64,000 nucleotides of DNA. Origin: Axinella damicornis. Taxonomy: Eukaryota > Porifera > Demospongiae > Axinellida > Axinellidae. Of this stretch, positions 41,567-53,725 are shown piece by piece (within the stretch, counting starts at the first letter, position 1; each line of letters opens with the position of its first letter). Below the pieces are notes generated by a model that had not been told where the DNA came from, did not search any database, and saw nothing but the letters and a program-made list of their open reading frames with translations. Both the position numbers and the translations under genes were made by a program. Where the stretch lies: the NCBI GenBank assembly GCA_963931865.1, contig OZ007508.1:1052133-1116132 (forward strand), in the 5' to 3' direction.

Positions 41567-41571
<5 letters not shown>
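41461..41571 (-). ncRNA. Hammerhead ribozyme, copy 2
   Basis: Base-for-base copy (offset 23,551) of 17910-18020, including the core CUGACGA, GAAA and the GUC cleavage site. Confidence 0.85.
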
Positions 41572-41622
<51 letters not shown>

Positions 41623-41831
41623 ATGTGTGTGTGCGTGCATGTGTGTGCATGCGTGCGTGTGCATGCGTGCGCGCGTGTGTGATGTGTGCCTGTTGTGTGT
41701 GATGTGTGCATGCGTGTGTGTGTGCATGCGTGCGCGTGTGTGTGTGATGTGTGCCTGTTGTGTATGTGGTGTGTGCATGCGTGCGCGTGTGTGTGGTATG
41801 CCATGCTGTGTGCATGTGTGTGGTGTGTATA
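41570..41831. repeat. GT-rich microsatellite, copy 2
   Basis: Paralogue of 18019-18280. Confidence 0.95.
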
Positions 41832-41834
41832 TAT

Positions 41835-42090
41835 ACAAGTAATAAAAAACATTTAAAATGTAACAGGATGTAGGGATACCAGAACCGCAAAAAGTAAGGA
41901 AACAAGGTAGGGATGATCACACAAAACAGTGAAGTATACAACCCCCTACAGAGATCTTTTTCCATAAAAGATATGTAGGGGGATTGTATACTTCACTGTT
42001 TTGTGTGATCATCCCTACCTTGTTTCCTTACTTTTTGCGGTTCTGGTATCCCTACATCCTGTTACATTTTAAATGTTTTTTATTACTTGT
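41835..42090. repeat. Long foldback repeat, copy 2
   Basis: Paralogue of 18284-18539, with the same single mismatch between arms. Confidence 0.9.
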
Positions 42091-43070
42091 TTATGTCATT
42101 TTTTTTTAGCAGCAGGCGCATGCATACTGGACTCTGGCATGCCAGCAATGGCTGAAGAATCAGACCCAAGCATCTCAAAAGCCAACCCTTTTCTGGATGG
42201 ATACTAAGCCAGTGCTCCCTGAGCTGAAGTAGTGTAGGTAAAATAGCTATACCAGATAGTAGTAGCGACACATTGTTGAGTCTTTAGATAGGCATTCACC
42301 CCTCTCACAGAACACAGTCTAGTAACATATATAGCACAGAGAATTTACCTCAGTCTAGTTACGGTAACACAACAGCGCAAGGCACTTCTAATTCAGCGAT
42401 CTTGAATAATAATTACGTATCGTTGCTAAGTATCTTAAGTGCGCATGCGTACAAACATGAAAATGGCGTGACAAATGAAGCCATAGTTGTTGAGTGGGCA
42501 GCTGTAGCCGCCTGGTGAAGACCTGGAGGTTGCCAAAAAGCGATGGGCTGGTGCACTGCTCGGTGTAAAATGCTGCTGTTTCGTGCGAAAACCATCATGA
42601 GGGATTGAGGCGACGTTGAGCTAGCCCGTCTGAAAGAAAGAAGAAGAAAGAAAAACAATTTGCCCGTTTTGCGAGTACCTGGTGCGGTACTTTCGCGACG
42701 GTTTTTCGCGACGCGAGGAGTCTTGTTGGTCATGAAAACACTCGAAGATGAACGGTAAGTGGTTATAAAGGCTTATAAGTGTACCGTTTCTGAGATTTGG
42801 AGAGATTCTTTTGTATTAGCATATATTGCGTGTACGTCGTATCCCTACATACAGAGTCTACCGACTCTGTGATAGGGTGTGTGTGTGCCATGCTGTGTGT
42901 GCATGTGTGTGTGTGTGTATGCCATGCTGTGTGTGTGGTGGTGTGTGCCTGCACTGTGCGGGTGTGTGGAGTGATTAAATTTGAAGCAGCCAAGTACGGT
43001 GAATTCTTTAGAACTGTGGTGGCTTTTAGAAAAGCCGGGGTTAGATTTGTAGATAGATGGCAGAAAAGTC

Positions 43071-46000
43071 TCATTCTGTGTGCTGTCTCTTATTCCTCCG
43101 TGCCTCCTGGATCCCTCCTCCATTCCAATATTCATCGTCACGTTTCTGGTATGGGCGCTTCTTCCTTTCACAACTGGGGAACCCTCTTGTCCCACTCCGC
43201 AGCATCTCGAGTCGGGCTTCACACCGGAGGATTTCACCTGCGGCATCATGCTTATTGCTGCAGAAGTAGTGCCGCTTTGAGTCGTCATTATTCTTCTCCA
43301 CACCTAAACAGCAAACGATCTGCTCATACAACAACCAAAGCCACTGGTGTGATCTTGAACTTACCCTGTCCAGAGAACTCCCGAAGTGCCTCAACAACTT
43401 GGGGACATGGAACACCATGATGTGCATGTACGGGGTGACATGCTTACGCTGATAGCCCTGCATCAGTCCCCCTAACTCCACGAAGTCACGGACCCACTGC
43501 TTTGCCTATAGGTATAGATAACATGATTGAAAGCATGCTATGCACACTGTATCCTGATACTGTAACATACCTGTTCATGGAATCCATCAATCTCAGCAGG
43601 AGCAGGGTTCCACCCGGTCATTACACCGTAAAGTGCGACAAATCCCTATGATGCAGGTGGGGTACTTTTAGGTAGAGAGTATTCATAATTGTGTGTGTTT
43701 ACACATACCTTCCACAAGGCAGTTAGTTTGGGGGAGACGCTCTCTGGCAGCAGTGCGTTCATCCTCTCCGGAAGCATCTTCAGCACCTGTAGCTTGTGCT
43801 TGCCTGTGAGCGCTGTCCAATCGTAGCTTCCGGGGATGGGCTTCCCTGTTGGCTCCCGCTTCTGCCAGATTTTGAAACTCACACCACATGATCGGATCGC
43901 TTGCTCCAGCTGCCGCAGATTGTTTGCTTCCACCCCCTGATGCTCTCGGCTTGTGTGGTCCCTGCTGTCCGCATACAGGATCAAATTCCGGAGAAGCACA
44001 TCACCCACACGCAACATGAGATGCAGCTCATCCACAACGATGCAATCCAGCTCAACTTTGAGAAGAGGGGGGTGGATGCAGCCCAGATGTTTGCTGCAGT
44101 GTCCAGTGGAATGTTGGCAGTCAGCTTCCATTGAGGAGAGGGATCGTGCTTTCTCCTGACAGTACACCTCCTCGTCCACAGACATGTCCCACCTTATTTA
44201 TGATAAAACAATAATAATTATTTCAGCATACACTCTGACTTCTGATGAACACACCTCTCATTTGCCAAGATCTTGCACCACAGACAGGCATATGTAGAAT
44301 GAGCCTCGTTCATTCCCATGACCAACAAGAGGAACTGGGTATGGGATAGATTGTATTATGCAACCTACAAGGGGTAACATAGTTGTGCTACATATACCTT
44401 GTAATCCCCTCCAAGTAGAATGCGCAGCTTCCGCCTGCCCTCCACATCGATGTATATAGGGGTCGGCAATCAGACTGTTCATATCCTCCAGCACTACAGT
44501 CAGCGATTCCAGACGGGAATAACTTTCTGAACCTCTGATGGCTGCAAAGGTGTGATTGCCTGCACAATATGAAATTAGTTAGATCTCCAGCCCAATTTTT
44601 GAGACAGTTGACACAACTCACCTGCCCCAGACAACACATTGGAGGCAGTGCCAGGAAGGGAAAACGAGAGTAGGAGGAAGCTAGAGGAGCTGGAGAAACG
44701 TGCTCCATCCCCACTGAACTTCACACAGATCTCAGAGTCAACGAACTTGGCAGGATCACTCTGTATCTGCAAAATTGTGTGTTGAAGTGTATTAATGTTG
44801 AAACTGGTGTATACATAGCCTCATTCCCAGGCCATCGCCACCTCCTGTCTTTAATGGAGGGGGAAGATCTGGTCACGTCAGGTGGACAGAAGGTAGACAC
44901 ACGTATTTGCATACTGCAAGGAATCAAAGACTGGAGGCGAGATTCACATGGGGATGAGGCTAGCTATATACACACACTCAGAACAGAGTAAAATCATTGT
45001 GTACCTCATGGGCAATGACAGTGGACAGAGTGGCCTTCAGGGGCCGGTATGCACCATCAGCCACAGGCACTACCTCTACACTGTCATTCAAGTACTTCTG
45101 CACTGCCTTGACAGTGTGGCTTCGTTGCAGAGTTGGACAGATCTGTACCAACAATTAAAAAAATGTTTAATGGCAATCCTTTGCTTAAACATCATATTAG
45201 TTTAACCTGTGTGAGCTCATGGTAGAACTCATCTGACACCCCAAAGCGGTCCAACAAATACAGCGTCTGCATTGCGCAGAACTCATCTGGGAGCACAGTG
45301 GTGGTGGGCAATGGTGACGCTTGTGAAGTGCCTTCACCAAAGTTGATAGCAATCGGCTCTCCTGAGGTTGCCGTGTGTGTGGTCAGTTGGTCAGGGATCA
45401 GACCAAATGAATCCGCAAACCAAAGGGCAGCCTCGGCAACACTGCGAAAGTGGCTTATCTTTCGTCTTCTGTGCCGCTGTGATGACTCCTCCACCGTTTT
45501 CCCACAATTGATCACAGCAGCTCTTTCTTGTGCCATCCTTGCCATCTCTCCTTTCAATGTGGTTATCTCTTCCTTCCTGTCTGCCATCTCAACCAGTGTG
45601 TCAGCCAGTTCAGCACGAAGGTGGTCAACCTCTTCCAGCAAAGGCTGGGGTGCAACTGTGCTGCCACAATGCACTGGAATGTGTGCACACTTCTCCAACA
45701 GCACCTTCCTCTTTCCAGAACTTGAAGTGGCAACCTGGCTTCTCAACCGCCCAGCACGGCAGGCTAGATTCTCAGCTACCTGCAAACAGTCTGTTCGTAT
45801 TGCTACAGCCTGGTCCACTATGCTGCTGTTCAAGAGTGGGACATAATCCCTTGGTTTCTGAACCATTCTATGCCATTGGAAAAGAAGCTGGTTAGGCACA
45901 CTCAGGCTGAAAATCACGTTATTGGCCTCGGCTTGGTAGTCCTTTCTAGTGGTCCTAAGAGCCAGTTCCTTCCCCTCCACCATCACTTTCAGGTCCCCCT

Positions 46001-46085
46001 CCCTTGCATGTTTACGGGGTCGACCTCGGCTCCTCTTCTGCTTTGCAGACTCACTAGACATTGACACTACACAACTTTCAGCCAT
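43071..46085 (-). CDS. Nine-exon AT-hook gene, copy 2 (probably decayed)
   Basis: Exons are those of 19520-22534 shifted by 23,551 (first exon 45207-46085, last 43071-43304). Both frame breaks of copy 1 are present here. The 297-codon first frame is identical in translation. Confidence 0.6.
44816..44962. mobile_element. Small tagcctc-ended MITE in an intron, copy 2
   Basis: Paralogue of 21265-21411. Confidence 0.65.
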
Positions 46086-46241
46086 TTTGCATGCAATGCT
46101 GAACCAAGCTGCCTAAACAGACAACTACCCCGCCAAAAAGTATGCTCAGCTGAGCGAGCTGCATGACTGTACACTACAGTACAAGGCTGATCAACTACTT
46201 CACTGAATTTTTATTTCTCGCTCACCATACCCTCTACGCTA

Positions 46242-46861
46242 TATAATCTTATGAACAAAAGCACCATTAATCATCGCCTTACCCGATCTGAGGACGATCT
46301 AGCCCGCCAGCAAGCCAGGAGAGGCACAGAGCTGCACTTTTCACTGCCGTGTTTACATATTTCTATGACGTATTTGGTATGCAGTTATCAAATTTAGGCA
46401 GTCTTTGACGGTTTGTCGAAAAATTGGTGGGATAGTCACACGGTCCATGACTGAGATTTGTGCAGTAGACCATCTAAATAGACGATATAGCTGATACGAA
46501 GTACCAAAAATAGGATTTATCCATGTCAAAATTCAATACAAAAAACTGTTTTCAGTAAACTTTGCCATTATAGCGTGCATTAATAATAGAGGTAGGCTGG
46601 GCTTAGTGCAGTGTGAACTTCGCTTTCTTGAAAATGAGAGTCACACCGTAGGGAATGCTACTTGTAGTTTCAGGCATGCAGTTGACTAAGTGTCCTTCCA
46701 TCGTGGATGATCAGAGGTATGGTAGCTCCCTTCCCTGAGTGAGAAAACAACGGAATTTGAGTAGCTCCATAGAAACCAATACAATTCATTCGTTAGTGTG
46801 CGGAAAGGTATACGGGCTAGTTAACGGATAATCAACTCCGTGTCCTAGGATTTCTGGTAAG
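46242..46861. repeat. Copy of 30979-31598 closing unit 2
   Basis: Joined at 46240 directly to the end of the AT-hook segment; the 8.3 kb seen between them in unit 1 are absent. The junction shares only a 2-3 bp overlap (ta). Confidence 0.9.
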
Positions 46862-48280
46862 GGTGGAGTGAGCAGGAATGTTTGTGGGTCTGCTGAAGTG
46901 GCCGAAGAACAGGCTGGAAAGTGAACAGCATCCGACAGCTCCCTGGCCAAGGTACTCTAGAGAGTTGACCTTTCGGCATTACAGGCCCCGCCCATTTTCG
47001 TGTTAGGGCGAATTTGGCTGGTTTGGTAGCTGGACTGGGCTGGTGAGAGGGAGTAGATGTGTGGCCAAAACTCTGTCACCGAGAGGTGAACGTGGAAAAG
47101 CATCCCTAGTTTTGCAGGGGGTAGGTTAACCTTTTGAAGAGTGCCCTTGGCTTGAGTCGGTTTTAGTTGGTGTGCGTGGAATTTTTTTTTAAAGCCTATA
47201 GGGTAGCCAAACCTCTGTTTTTGAGGGTGGCAGTGAGTTTTGGGCTGTAGCCTGCAAGTGAGGAGAGCAGGTGGTAAATCCATCGGTAGTTTTTGGGCCT
47301 GTTTTGTGTGTGTATTGATGATGGGGTCAGAGTGTGGGTGGGGCCTTGGAGAGGGTCCAAATTTTCAGTTTCGTAGAGGGCCTTAAAATTGAGTTTTAGG
47401 GCATTTTCAAGCAGAGGGAGCAGATAGCTCCATGCTGTGCTCGTGAGCGTGTTGGACTTTAGTCAGCTGTCCGATGGGAGGGTTGGCTAATGTTGACACT
47501 CATGAATATCATTAGTGACCACCTGTCAGATCTTTGGTGGTGTAGTATGGGGTTGAAAGCATGTGTGTTGTGTGATGCAATATTCGTAAATTCACCCTGA
47601 GACTCCACTCTCTCCTAACCCTGACAACCGGGGATCATGAATATCATTAGCCCTAAATTGGGACTCATGACTGGCATTGCTGTCCAAATTGAGGTCAATG
47701 AATCTCATTAAAGCCTTCAGCTTTGGCTGAGATTCAGCTTGTCTGTCAGCTTCATGAATAAGCAATGAGCCATTTTCAGGTAGCCGTGTGTAGCAGTCGT
47801 GAGCAAGATTGCCTTTAGTTTGCTGTTTGGAGGGAAGTTTGGCTTGTGTTGACTCTCATGAATATCATTAGTGATGTGCTTTCAGTTCCCATGTAGTGTG
47901 GTTTGGGTTCAAGTGAAGGCTAGTAAGCTGGAATATTCATGAGTTTTAGTTAGGGGTTTGGGTTAAGGTAGGAAGCACGGCATGGGCGAAATCGCGCAAT
48001 TTTGCTCATGAATAATTAATGAGATGACGTCACTCGCATACGGTTATATAGAGTTATTCATCTGTTTACGTTTTCCCATGGCGGCAACCGGAACAAACAA
48101 GGGGGGCTTCTCTCTTTGATGCGGCTAGCGGCCCTTTCGAGTTTCAAATCGGTACTCTGACGTGTCCGTGCGGTACTTTGAAGATTTGTTTTTTTTTGTT
48201 GTTTGTTTTTTCTATGAAACTTCTGTTGGATAATACAACAAGGATACACAAATAGCTGCGCTAATAAGTAGTGTACCCTA

Positions 48281-51223
48281 CTACAAGGTAAACAATGAAA
48301 GATTATATTTAAAGGAGGTAAATGAAGGGGAGGAAACAACATAATCTGGTAACATATTCCAATTTGAAATAGAGTTAGGTATAAAGGAATGCAAATATGA
48401 ATTAGTATGTGCAAATGGTTGATATAATAAATGTGAACGAGGATTGTGGGATAAAGCGCTGCTAGGTACAACAACATCAGGGGGAAAGTACAACAGCCCG
48501 TGGACTATCTTATACACATAGCACAGCCTTGTGTGCAGTCTACGCTGTGCAAGCGAAGGTAGATCAAGCATGTCCAAAAGCTCATGGTAGCCAGCATCCC
48601 AGTTTTTAGTGCAAATTCTACTCGCAAATTGCTGGGTTTTCTCAAGCATGGCTATGTCTTTCTGCAAGTAAGGAGACCACACTGGAGCAGCATATTCCAG
48701 ATGTGGCCGTACCAGGGATACATATAACTGACGTAAAGTTGCCACATCTGAGTGCCCGTAAAAACGCCTATACACAAGACCCAGAATACGTCTCGCCTTG
48801 GAGCATATATTGTTAATGTGAGTGGTCCAGGAGAGATCAGATGTTATTAGCAAACCAAGATATTTAAAAGTGGGCGTTACTTCCAGTGGGGATCCATATA
48901 GAGAAATGGAGGGGTTCGGGTTTATATGTCGCTTTTTCCTCGACACTAGCATAAATTTACATTTGGCGACGTTAAATGTCAAGTAGTTAGCTGAGGCATA
49001 ATTTTCTAGGGCGTCGACATCTCTCTGAAGGAGTTCAAGGTCCACAGGTAGTGAGATGGGGCGGTATAGAAGAATGTCGTCTGCATAGAGAACAATCTTT
49101 GAACCATCAGATAGGCTGACATCTGCTATATCATCAATATATATGAGGAACAACAGGGGACCAAGGATGGAACCTTGGGGTACACCTGACACAACATTCG
49201 TGGGCAGGGAGGATGCACCGTTCACCACTACACACTGCTTGCGGTCTGCCAGGTAATTATGTATCCACTGGACAATGTGAGGGTTAATTCCACGTTGACA
49301 AAGCTTAGTAAGTAATGGCTGATGAGGGACAGAGTCAAAGGCTTTGCAGAAGTCAAAAAATACTGCTCCTATTTCCTTTCCATCCTCGATCTGCTGGAAC
49401 CAATCGTGTGTGGTGGACAACAAAGCAGGGACAGTAGATTTGGCAGCTTGGAATCCCCATTGGCAGTTAGACAGTGGACAGTGCTCTCTAAGATGGTCCG
49501 AGATTAAACAATGGAAATGCTTTTCAAGGATCTTACTGAGGATTGGTAGCAAGGATATTGGCCTGAAGTCATTTGGGCCTTTAGCACCCTGTTTCTTCGG
49601 GATGGGTACGACATTAGAGCATTTCCATGCAGTAGGTGGCTGACCAAGTTGAATAGAGAGATTGAAAAGCTTGGTGATGGAGGGAGCTATCGCATCAGCA
49701 GTATATTTCAACATGTGAGCAGAGATACCATCTTTGCCACTGGCCTTGGCAGTCTTGAGAGACTGCAACATATCCAAGACCCATTCCTCACTGCAAAGGA
49801 TGTCGGGGGTGTGACGCAATGCAGAGAGATTACAGTCCAGTGGATGCAATGCTGGGACCGAGTTGTTGAAACAACTTGAGAAAAATGAGTTCAGGACATT
49901 TGCCTTTGCCTCATCAGAATCGTGCGTTACATCATTGTGGGTCAGAACAGGGATAGATGAAGAGCTCTTGTTAAGATGCTTGACTGCCTTCCAAAACTGT
50001 CTGGGATTGGATGGGTTAAGTTTGTGAAAATATGCAGACTTTGCAGTTCGAAGCTCCCCGACCACTTTGTTTCTAGCCTGGCGAAATCTGGCATAGTCCT
50101 GATGTGTCCCACTTCTTTTTGCTCTTTTGAACAAGGTATTTCTTTGACGCATTGATCGGGTAATGCTTTTACTCAGCCATGGGAGGTTTCGGCGTCTTGG
50201 CGGAAGAACTCTTCTTGGTATACATTCCTCCATTATCTCAAGGAACTTTCCCTGCCAGTTCAGCCACGAAGAATTGATGTCATCACTGAAGAGTTCATCC
50301 CAATTAGTGTCTCTTATCCGCTGTTGAGCTAGAGTAAAGTTGGCATGCGAGTAGTGCCAGACAGTCCTGGTACGTGGTTGAGATCTCCCAGACCCGACCG
50401 TAGGTTTCAGGTCCAGTGTAATATGAATCCCAGAGTGGTCAGAGTTTGCAAGAGGAGGGATAACTGCACAATCCTGGACATTTTGAGGAGATGACACGAG
50501 TGCGAGGTCAATCAAGGAGGTATGACCAGAGGGGGAAATGTGTGTGTGACCTGATATAACCTGGGATAAACCAAATAACTGAATAATGTTACAAAGTTTT
50601 GGGTACAAATGATGAGAAGGAATAGCAAAATCTACATTAAAATCACCTACACACACAAAGTTACAAAACTGAGAAATGTTTAAAACACCCAGTGACTGAA
50701 AAAAAGTATCAAAAATAGATGAGGCTGAACTGGGCGGGCGATAAAAAGTACATATACAAACTTTACAATTGGATAGCCTAATGGATACAGGAAGAAATTC
50801 TAAATCAGGTGACAGGTCAGGAATAACATTTGCCACAAAGTTTTCACTTGTATACATGACAATCCCACCTCCATGGCGATTTCTGTCAAGGCGATGCACA
50901 TTGTAGCCCGGAATGGCAATCTCATTGTCCTCAATGACATCACATAGCCATGTTTCGACGATGCAAACAATGTCAGGATTACTGGATTCTACAAGCACAC
51001 AGAGCTCATCCAATTTAGGCATGAGACTACGGGCATTGAAATACATAATAGACATAGTCCTCTTGGCACCGGCCTTGGACTGCACACAAAGGCCTGTGCT
51101 CAGGTGCACAGAGGTTTCCACGGGTGGATAGGTACGATTACAGTTTATGGGGCTATTTACAGTAGTTGTACTCAATGAACTTTCAGGGGTAGCAGGGGAA
51201 ACATGAGAGCAGACACCCTCCAT
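48281..51223 (-). CDS. LINE ORF2: APE endonuclease and reverse transcriptase
   Basis: 980 aa, uninterrupted. The AP-endonuclease domain has MYFNARSLMPKLDEL (near residue 58), VETWL, GDFNVD near 193 and SDHSGI near 260. The RT domain has FRPISLLPILSKILEKHF, FFDFCKAFDSVPH near 620, GVPQGSILGPLLFLIYIDD and the catalytic YADD near 712. The C-terminal part includes LEYAAPVWSPYLQ and ICTKNWDAG, typical of CR1/L2-like elements. It nicks target DNA and primes reverse transcription there. The frame is intact, so the protein may be active. Confidence 0.95.
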   Translation of the reverse strand: MEGVCSHVSPATPESSLSTTTVNSPINCNRTYPPVETSVHLSTGLCVQSKAGAKRTMSIMYFNARSLMPKLDELCVLVESSNPDIVCIVETWLCDVIEDNEIAIPGYNVHRLDRNRHGGGIVMYTSENFVANVIPDLSPDLEFLPVSIRLSNCKVCICTFYRPPSSASSIFDTFFQSLGVLNISQFCNFVCVGDFNVDFAIPSHHLYPKLCNIIQLFGLSQVISGHTHISPSGHTSLIDLALVSSPQNVQDCAVIPPLANSDHSGIHITLDLKPTVGSGRSQPRTRTVWHYSHANFTLAQQRIRDTNWDELFSDDINSSWLNWQGKFLEIMEECIPRRVLPPRRRNLPWLSKSITRSMRQRNTLFKRAKRSGTHQDYARFRQARNKVVGELRTAKSAYFHKLNPSNPRQFWKAVKHLNKSSSSIPVLTHNDVTHDSDEAKANVLNSFFSSCFNNSVPALHPLDCNLSALRHTPDILCSEEWVLDMLQSLKTAKASGKDGISAHMLKYTADAIAPSITKLFNLSIQLGQPPTAWKCSNVVPIPKKQGAKGPNDFRPISLLPILSKILEKHFHCLISDHLREHCPLSNCQWGFQAAKSTVPALLSTTHDWFQQIEDGKEIGAVFFDFCKAFDSVPHQPLLTKLCQRGINPHIVQWIHNYLADRKQCVVVNGASSLPTNVVSGVPQGSILGPLLFLIYIDDIADVSLSDGSKIVLYADDILLYRPISLPVDLELLQRDVDALENYASANYLTFNVAKCKFMLVSRKKRHINPNPSISLYGSPLEVTPTFKYLGLLITSDLSWTTHINNICSKARRILGLVYRRFYGHSDVATLRQLYVSLVRPHLEYAAPVWSPYLQKDIAMLEKTQQFASRICTKNWDAGYHELLDMLDLPSLAQRRLHTRLCYVYKIVHGLLYFPPDVVVPSSALSHNPRSHLLYQPFAHTNSYLHSFIPNSISNWNMLPDYVVSSPSFTSFKYNLSLFTL

Positions 51224-51238
51224 GGTAAGAGTACCTAG

Positions 51239-51925
51239 TCAGTTAACGGTAGAGCTCTCATTTGCTTGGGGTAGGCCTGTTGTTGGCTGATCATGAACCT
51301 GGGATGAGGTGTCACCTGTAGCGTCAGTAGATAGAGGAGGAGTGGTGGGTTGATGACATCGTTCCAGTCTCCATGATGTGGAGTTCTCAACGTTCTCCCA
51401 CTCCTTATCGAGTAGCTGCAGAATAGGTTCCTCACCTCGAATTAGGAACCACCACCTAATTTCGCTTTTTTCTTTCATCTTAAACTTCCTACGCACCTCG
51501 ATGTGCTCAGCGACAGTGGTCACTCTCTGGAGGGTAGAGAGCAGTATTTTGGGGGTACAGCTCTTCATAGTTCCCCAGACTCGCCTGACACCGTCAATGA
51601 CTCGACGAGTATCATGTCTTGGACTTGTACCCCTGTCGCGCAATTGTGAGTTTGGGCCTGTAGGTTGGGTCTTGCGGTGCTTTGCAGGCAAGCTTTGAAC
51701 ACTATGCCACCTCTGCCTCTTCTCACTTTGGCGACTACCCACCAGGTTTGGGTTGGCAGTACCTGCATGGGGTCCCTCTCCAGGTTCAGAAACCTGCACC
51801 TGTTGTTTGCGCATGTGTTGAGGAGGTCGTTTATCCCTGGACGCAACAGTGCTCCACCGTGTATCATCAGCGGCTCTCTCTACGGCGCTCGTGGTGGTAG
51901 GGGAGCTCCGCAGCACAGTAACGGT
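51239..51925 (-). CDS. LINE ORF1, C-terminal part
   Basis: Continuation of ORF1 on the far side of the inner LINE, in the same frame, ending at 51239. It has a basic, low-complexity middle and a more ordered stretch (KILLSTLQRVTTVAEHIEVR, IRWWFLIRGEEPILQLLDKE). This should be the nucleic-acid-binding half of ORF1p; no named domain recognised. Confidence 0.75.
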   Translation of the reverse strand, partial: TVTVLRSSPTTTSAVERAADDTRWSTVASRDKRPPQHMRKQQVQVSEPGEGPHAGTANPNLVGSRQSEKRQRWHSVQSLPAKHRKTQPTGPNSQLRDRGTSPRHDTRRVIDGVRRVWGTMKSCTPKILLSTLQRVTTVAEHIEVRRKFKMKEKSEIRWWFLIRGEEPILQLLDKEWENVENSTSWRLERCHQPTTPPLSTDATGDTSSQVHDQPTTGLPQANESSTVN

Positions 51926-53203
51926 AGACCAATATCTCTCCTATCTGTAGTGAGCAAGCTGCTAGAGCGACACATTCATCAAGTAATCACCATCCACCTC
52001 AATGAAAATAGACCACTCTCCAATATGCAGTGGGGATTCCAATCGGGTAAATCCACAGTCACAGCTCTATTGGCTGTAACACATGACTGGTTTAAAGCAC
52101 TCGAATCCAGACACAATGTATGCTCCGTTTTCTTCGACCTTCGCAAGGCTTTCGATTCTGTTCCGCACAGATTACTTTTAGAAAAACTGAACACATATGC
52201 ATTGGATTCCCACATCTTGTCATGGTTGCACAGCTACCTTGCCCAAAGAAAACAACATGTGGTTGTCGGAGGAGCTTCATCTCCTGACTCACCTGTGCTC
52301 TCAGGAGTTCCACAGGGGTCTGTTTTGGGTCCGCTATTATTCCTTATTTATATTGATGACGTGTCGTCTCTCCAGCTGTCAGAAAACTCAGTCCTAAACC
52401 TCTATGCAGATGACATGCTCTTGTACAAACAAATCAAGTGCAGTGAGGATTACCAGCAGTTGCAAATGGACATTGATAAAATCAGTTCATGGGTAGATCA
52501 CAATAATTTATCACTTAACCCAGCCAAATGCAAGACCATGCTGCTCTCAAGAAAGCGGAATCTCAGTCATCCTCCACAGCTCCTACTAAACAAGGCACCA
52601 CTTGAACAAGTAGAAGCCTTTAAGTACTTGGGAGTGCTCATTTCATCAGACTTGTCTTGGTCCAGGCACATTGACTCCATCTGTGCAAAAGGAAAGAGAC
52701 TTATTGGCCTGTTATACAGAAGGTTCTCCACTAATGTAAGCAGTGAAAGATTACTAGAAATGTACAAATATCTAGTGCGCCCTCACCTCGAATATGCCGC
52801 CCCTGTGTGGGATCCCCACCTTCTCAAAGACATAAAATCTGTGGAGAACGTACAGAAATATGGACTAAAGATGTGTTTAAAAAGGTGGGATCTAGGATAC
52901 CAAGAGCTGCTCCATCTTGCTCAAATTCCTACACTTGAGAACAGGAGAATTTATTTAAAACTTTGTACTCTCTTTAAGATCATCCATGGTCTCTTCCCTT
53001 TCACACCCGATGTATTTATGCCGCAACCTAGTAGACATAACTATAATCTTCCATTTTTGTATCAACCTTTTTCACACACTAACGCCTTCCAAGCATCATT
53101 TGTTCCAAGTACTGTTTCCATATGGAATCACCTACCCCCCGATGCACTTACTGCACCTTCACCTCATACATTTAAGTTAAATATTGCACCTTTGTTCTTG
53201 TAG
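51926..53203 (+). pseudogene. Reverse transcriptase of the nested LINE (5'-truncated)
   Basis: Open from RPISLLSVVSKLLERHIH through FDLRKAFDSVPH, GVPQGSVLGPLLFLIYIDD and YADDMLLY to the C-terminal LEYAAPVWDPHLL and the stop at 53203. No internal stops, so insertion was recent. The reading frame extends upstream into host sequence only by chance. It lacks the endonuclease and first RT motifs and cannot act alone. Confidence 0.92.
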
Positions 53204-53312
53204 TTATAGTTAGTTAGTTAGGGTACATACCTGTATTAGCCTAGAAGGCTATTATGTATCCTTTGCATTGGCATAAATTATTATAGAAAAAAAAAAAAAA
53301 AAAAAAAAAAAA
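51926..53312 (+). mobile_element. Nested 5'-truncated LINE
   Basis: Opposite in orientation to its host LINE. Target duplication acggt (51921-51925 and 53313-53317), 3' poly(A) at 53287-53312. Truncated at the start of the RT fingers, so no endonuclease. A related but distinct family from the outer LINE. Confidence 0.93.
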
Positions 53313-53317
53313 ACGGT

Positions 53318-53725
53318 GGCCTTAAGCTCGCGAACCTCTTCTGCAAGACTACGGACCATACTCTGGAGCTCATGGACGGTGCCGGTGTAGGCCTGCTGTT
53401 CAGTTTTGAGTTCTGCAATTTCAGACTGTAGCTGGCACACCACAGCCTGGTGGACGTTCTGCGAGCAGAGAATACAAACGAACGGCTTATCGCTGTTAGC
53501 CAGGTCCTTGAAGTGGCTCAGAGGCACGCCAGCGCAGGGCCGATGAAACCACATTTGGCAAGTTCCTTCACACTGCAATGCATCTTCCTTGCCTTCCACA
53601 ATTGCTACATGACATAAGTCGCACTTAGTCTCGGTAGGTTTGCTCGCAGGCTGTCTTGCAGGAGTGCCCACAGCCTTTGCTTTCTTCGGAGGCATTCTTG
53701 CTTGCTCAGAACCGCTTAGCAACAA
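53318..53725 (-). CDS. LINE ORF1, N-terminal part: PHD finger and coiled coil
   Basis: After a basic start (MPPKKAKAVGTPARQ) comes a PHD-type zinc finger: CDLCHVA, CEGTCQMWFHRPC and CILC give the C4HC3 ligands. A heptad-like segment (LQSEIAELKTEQQA, LQSMVRSLAEEVRELK) should be a coiled coil. The 23-residue N-terminal extension is inside the stated range if an upstream Met at 53725 is used; the MPPKK Met is the likelier start. The frame is cut by the inner LINE at the accgt duplication (minus strand) and resumes at 51925. Confidence 0.85.
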
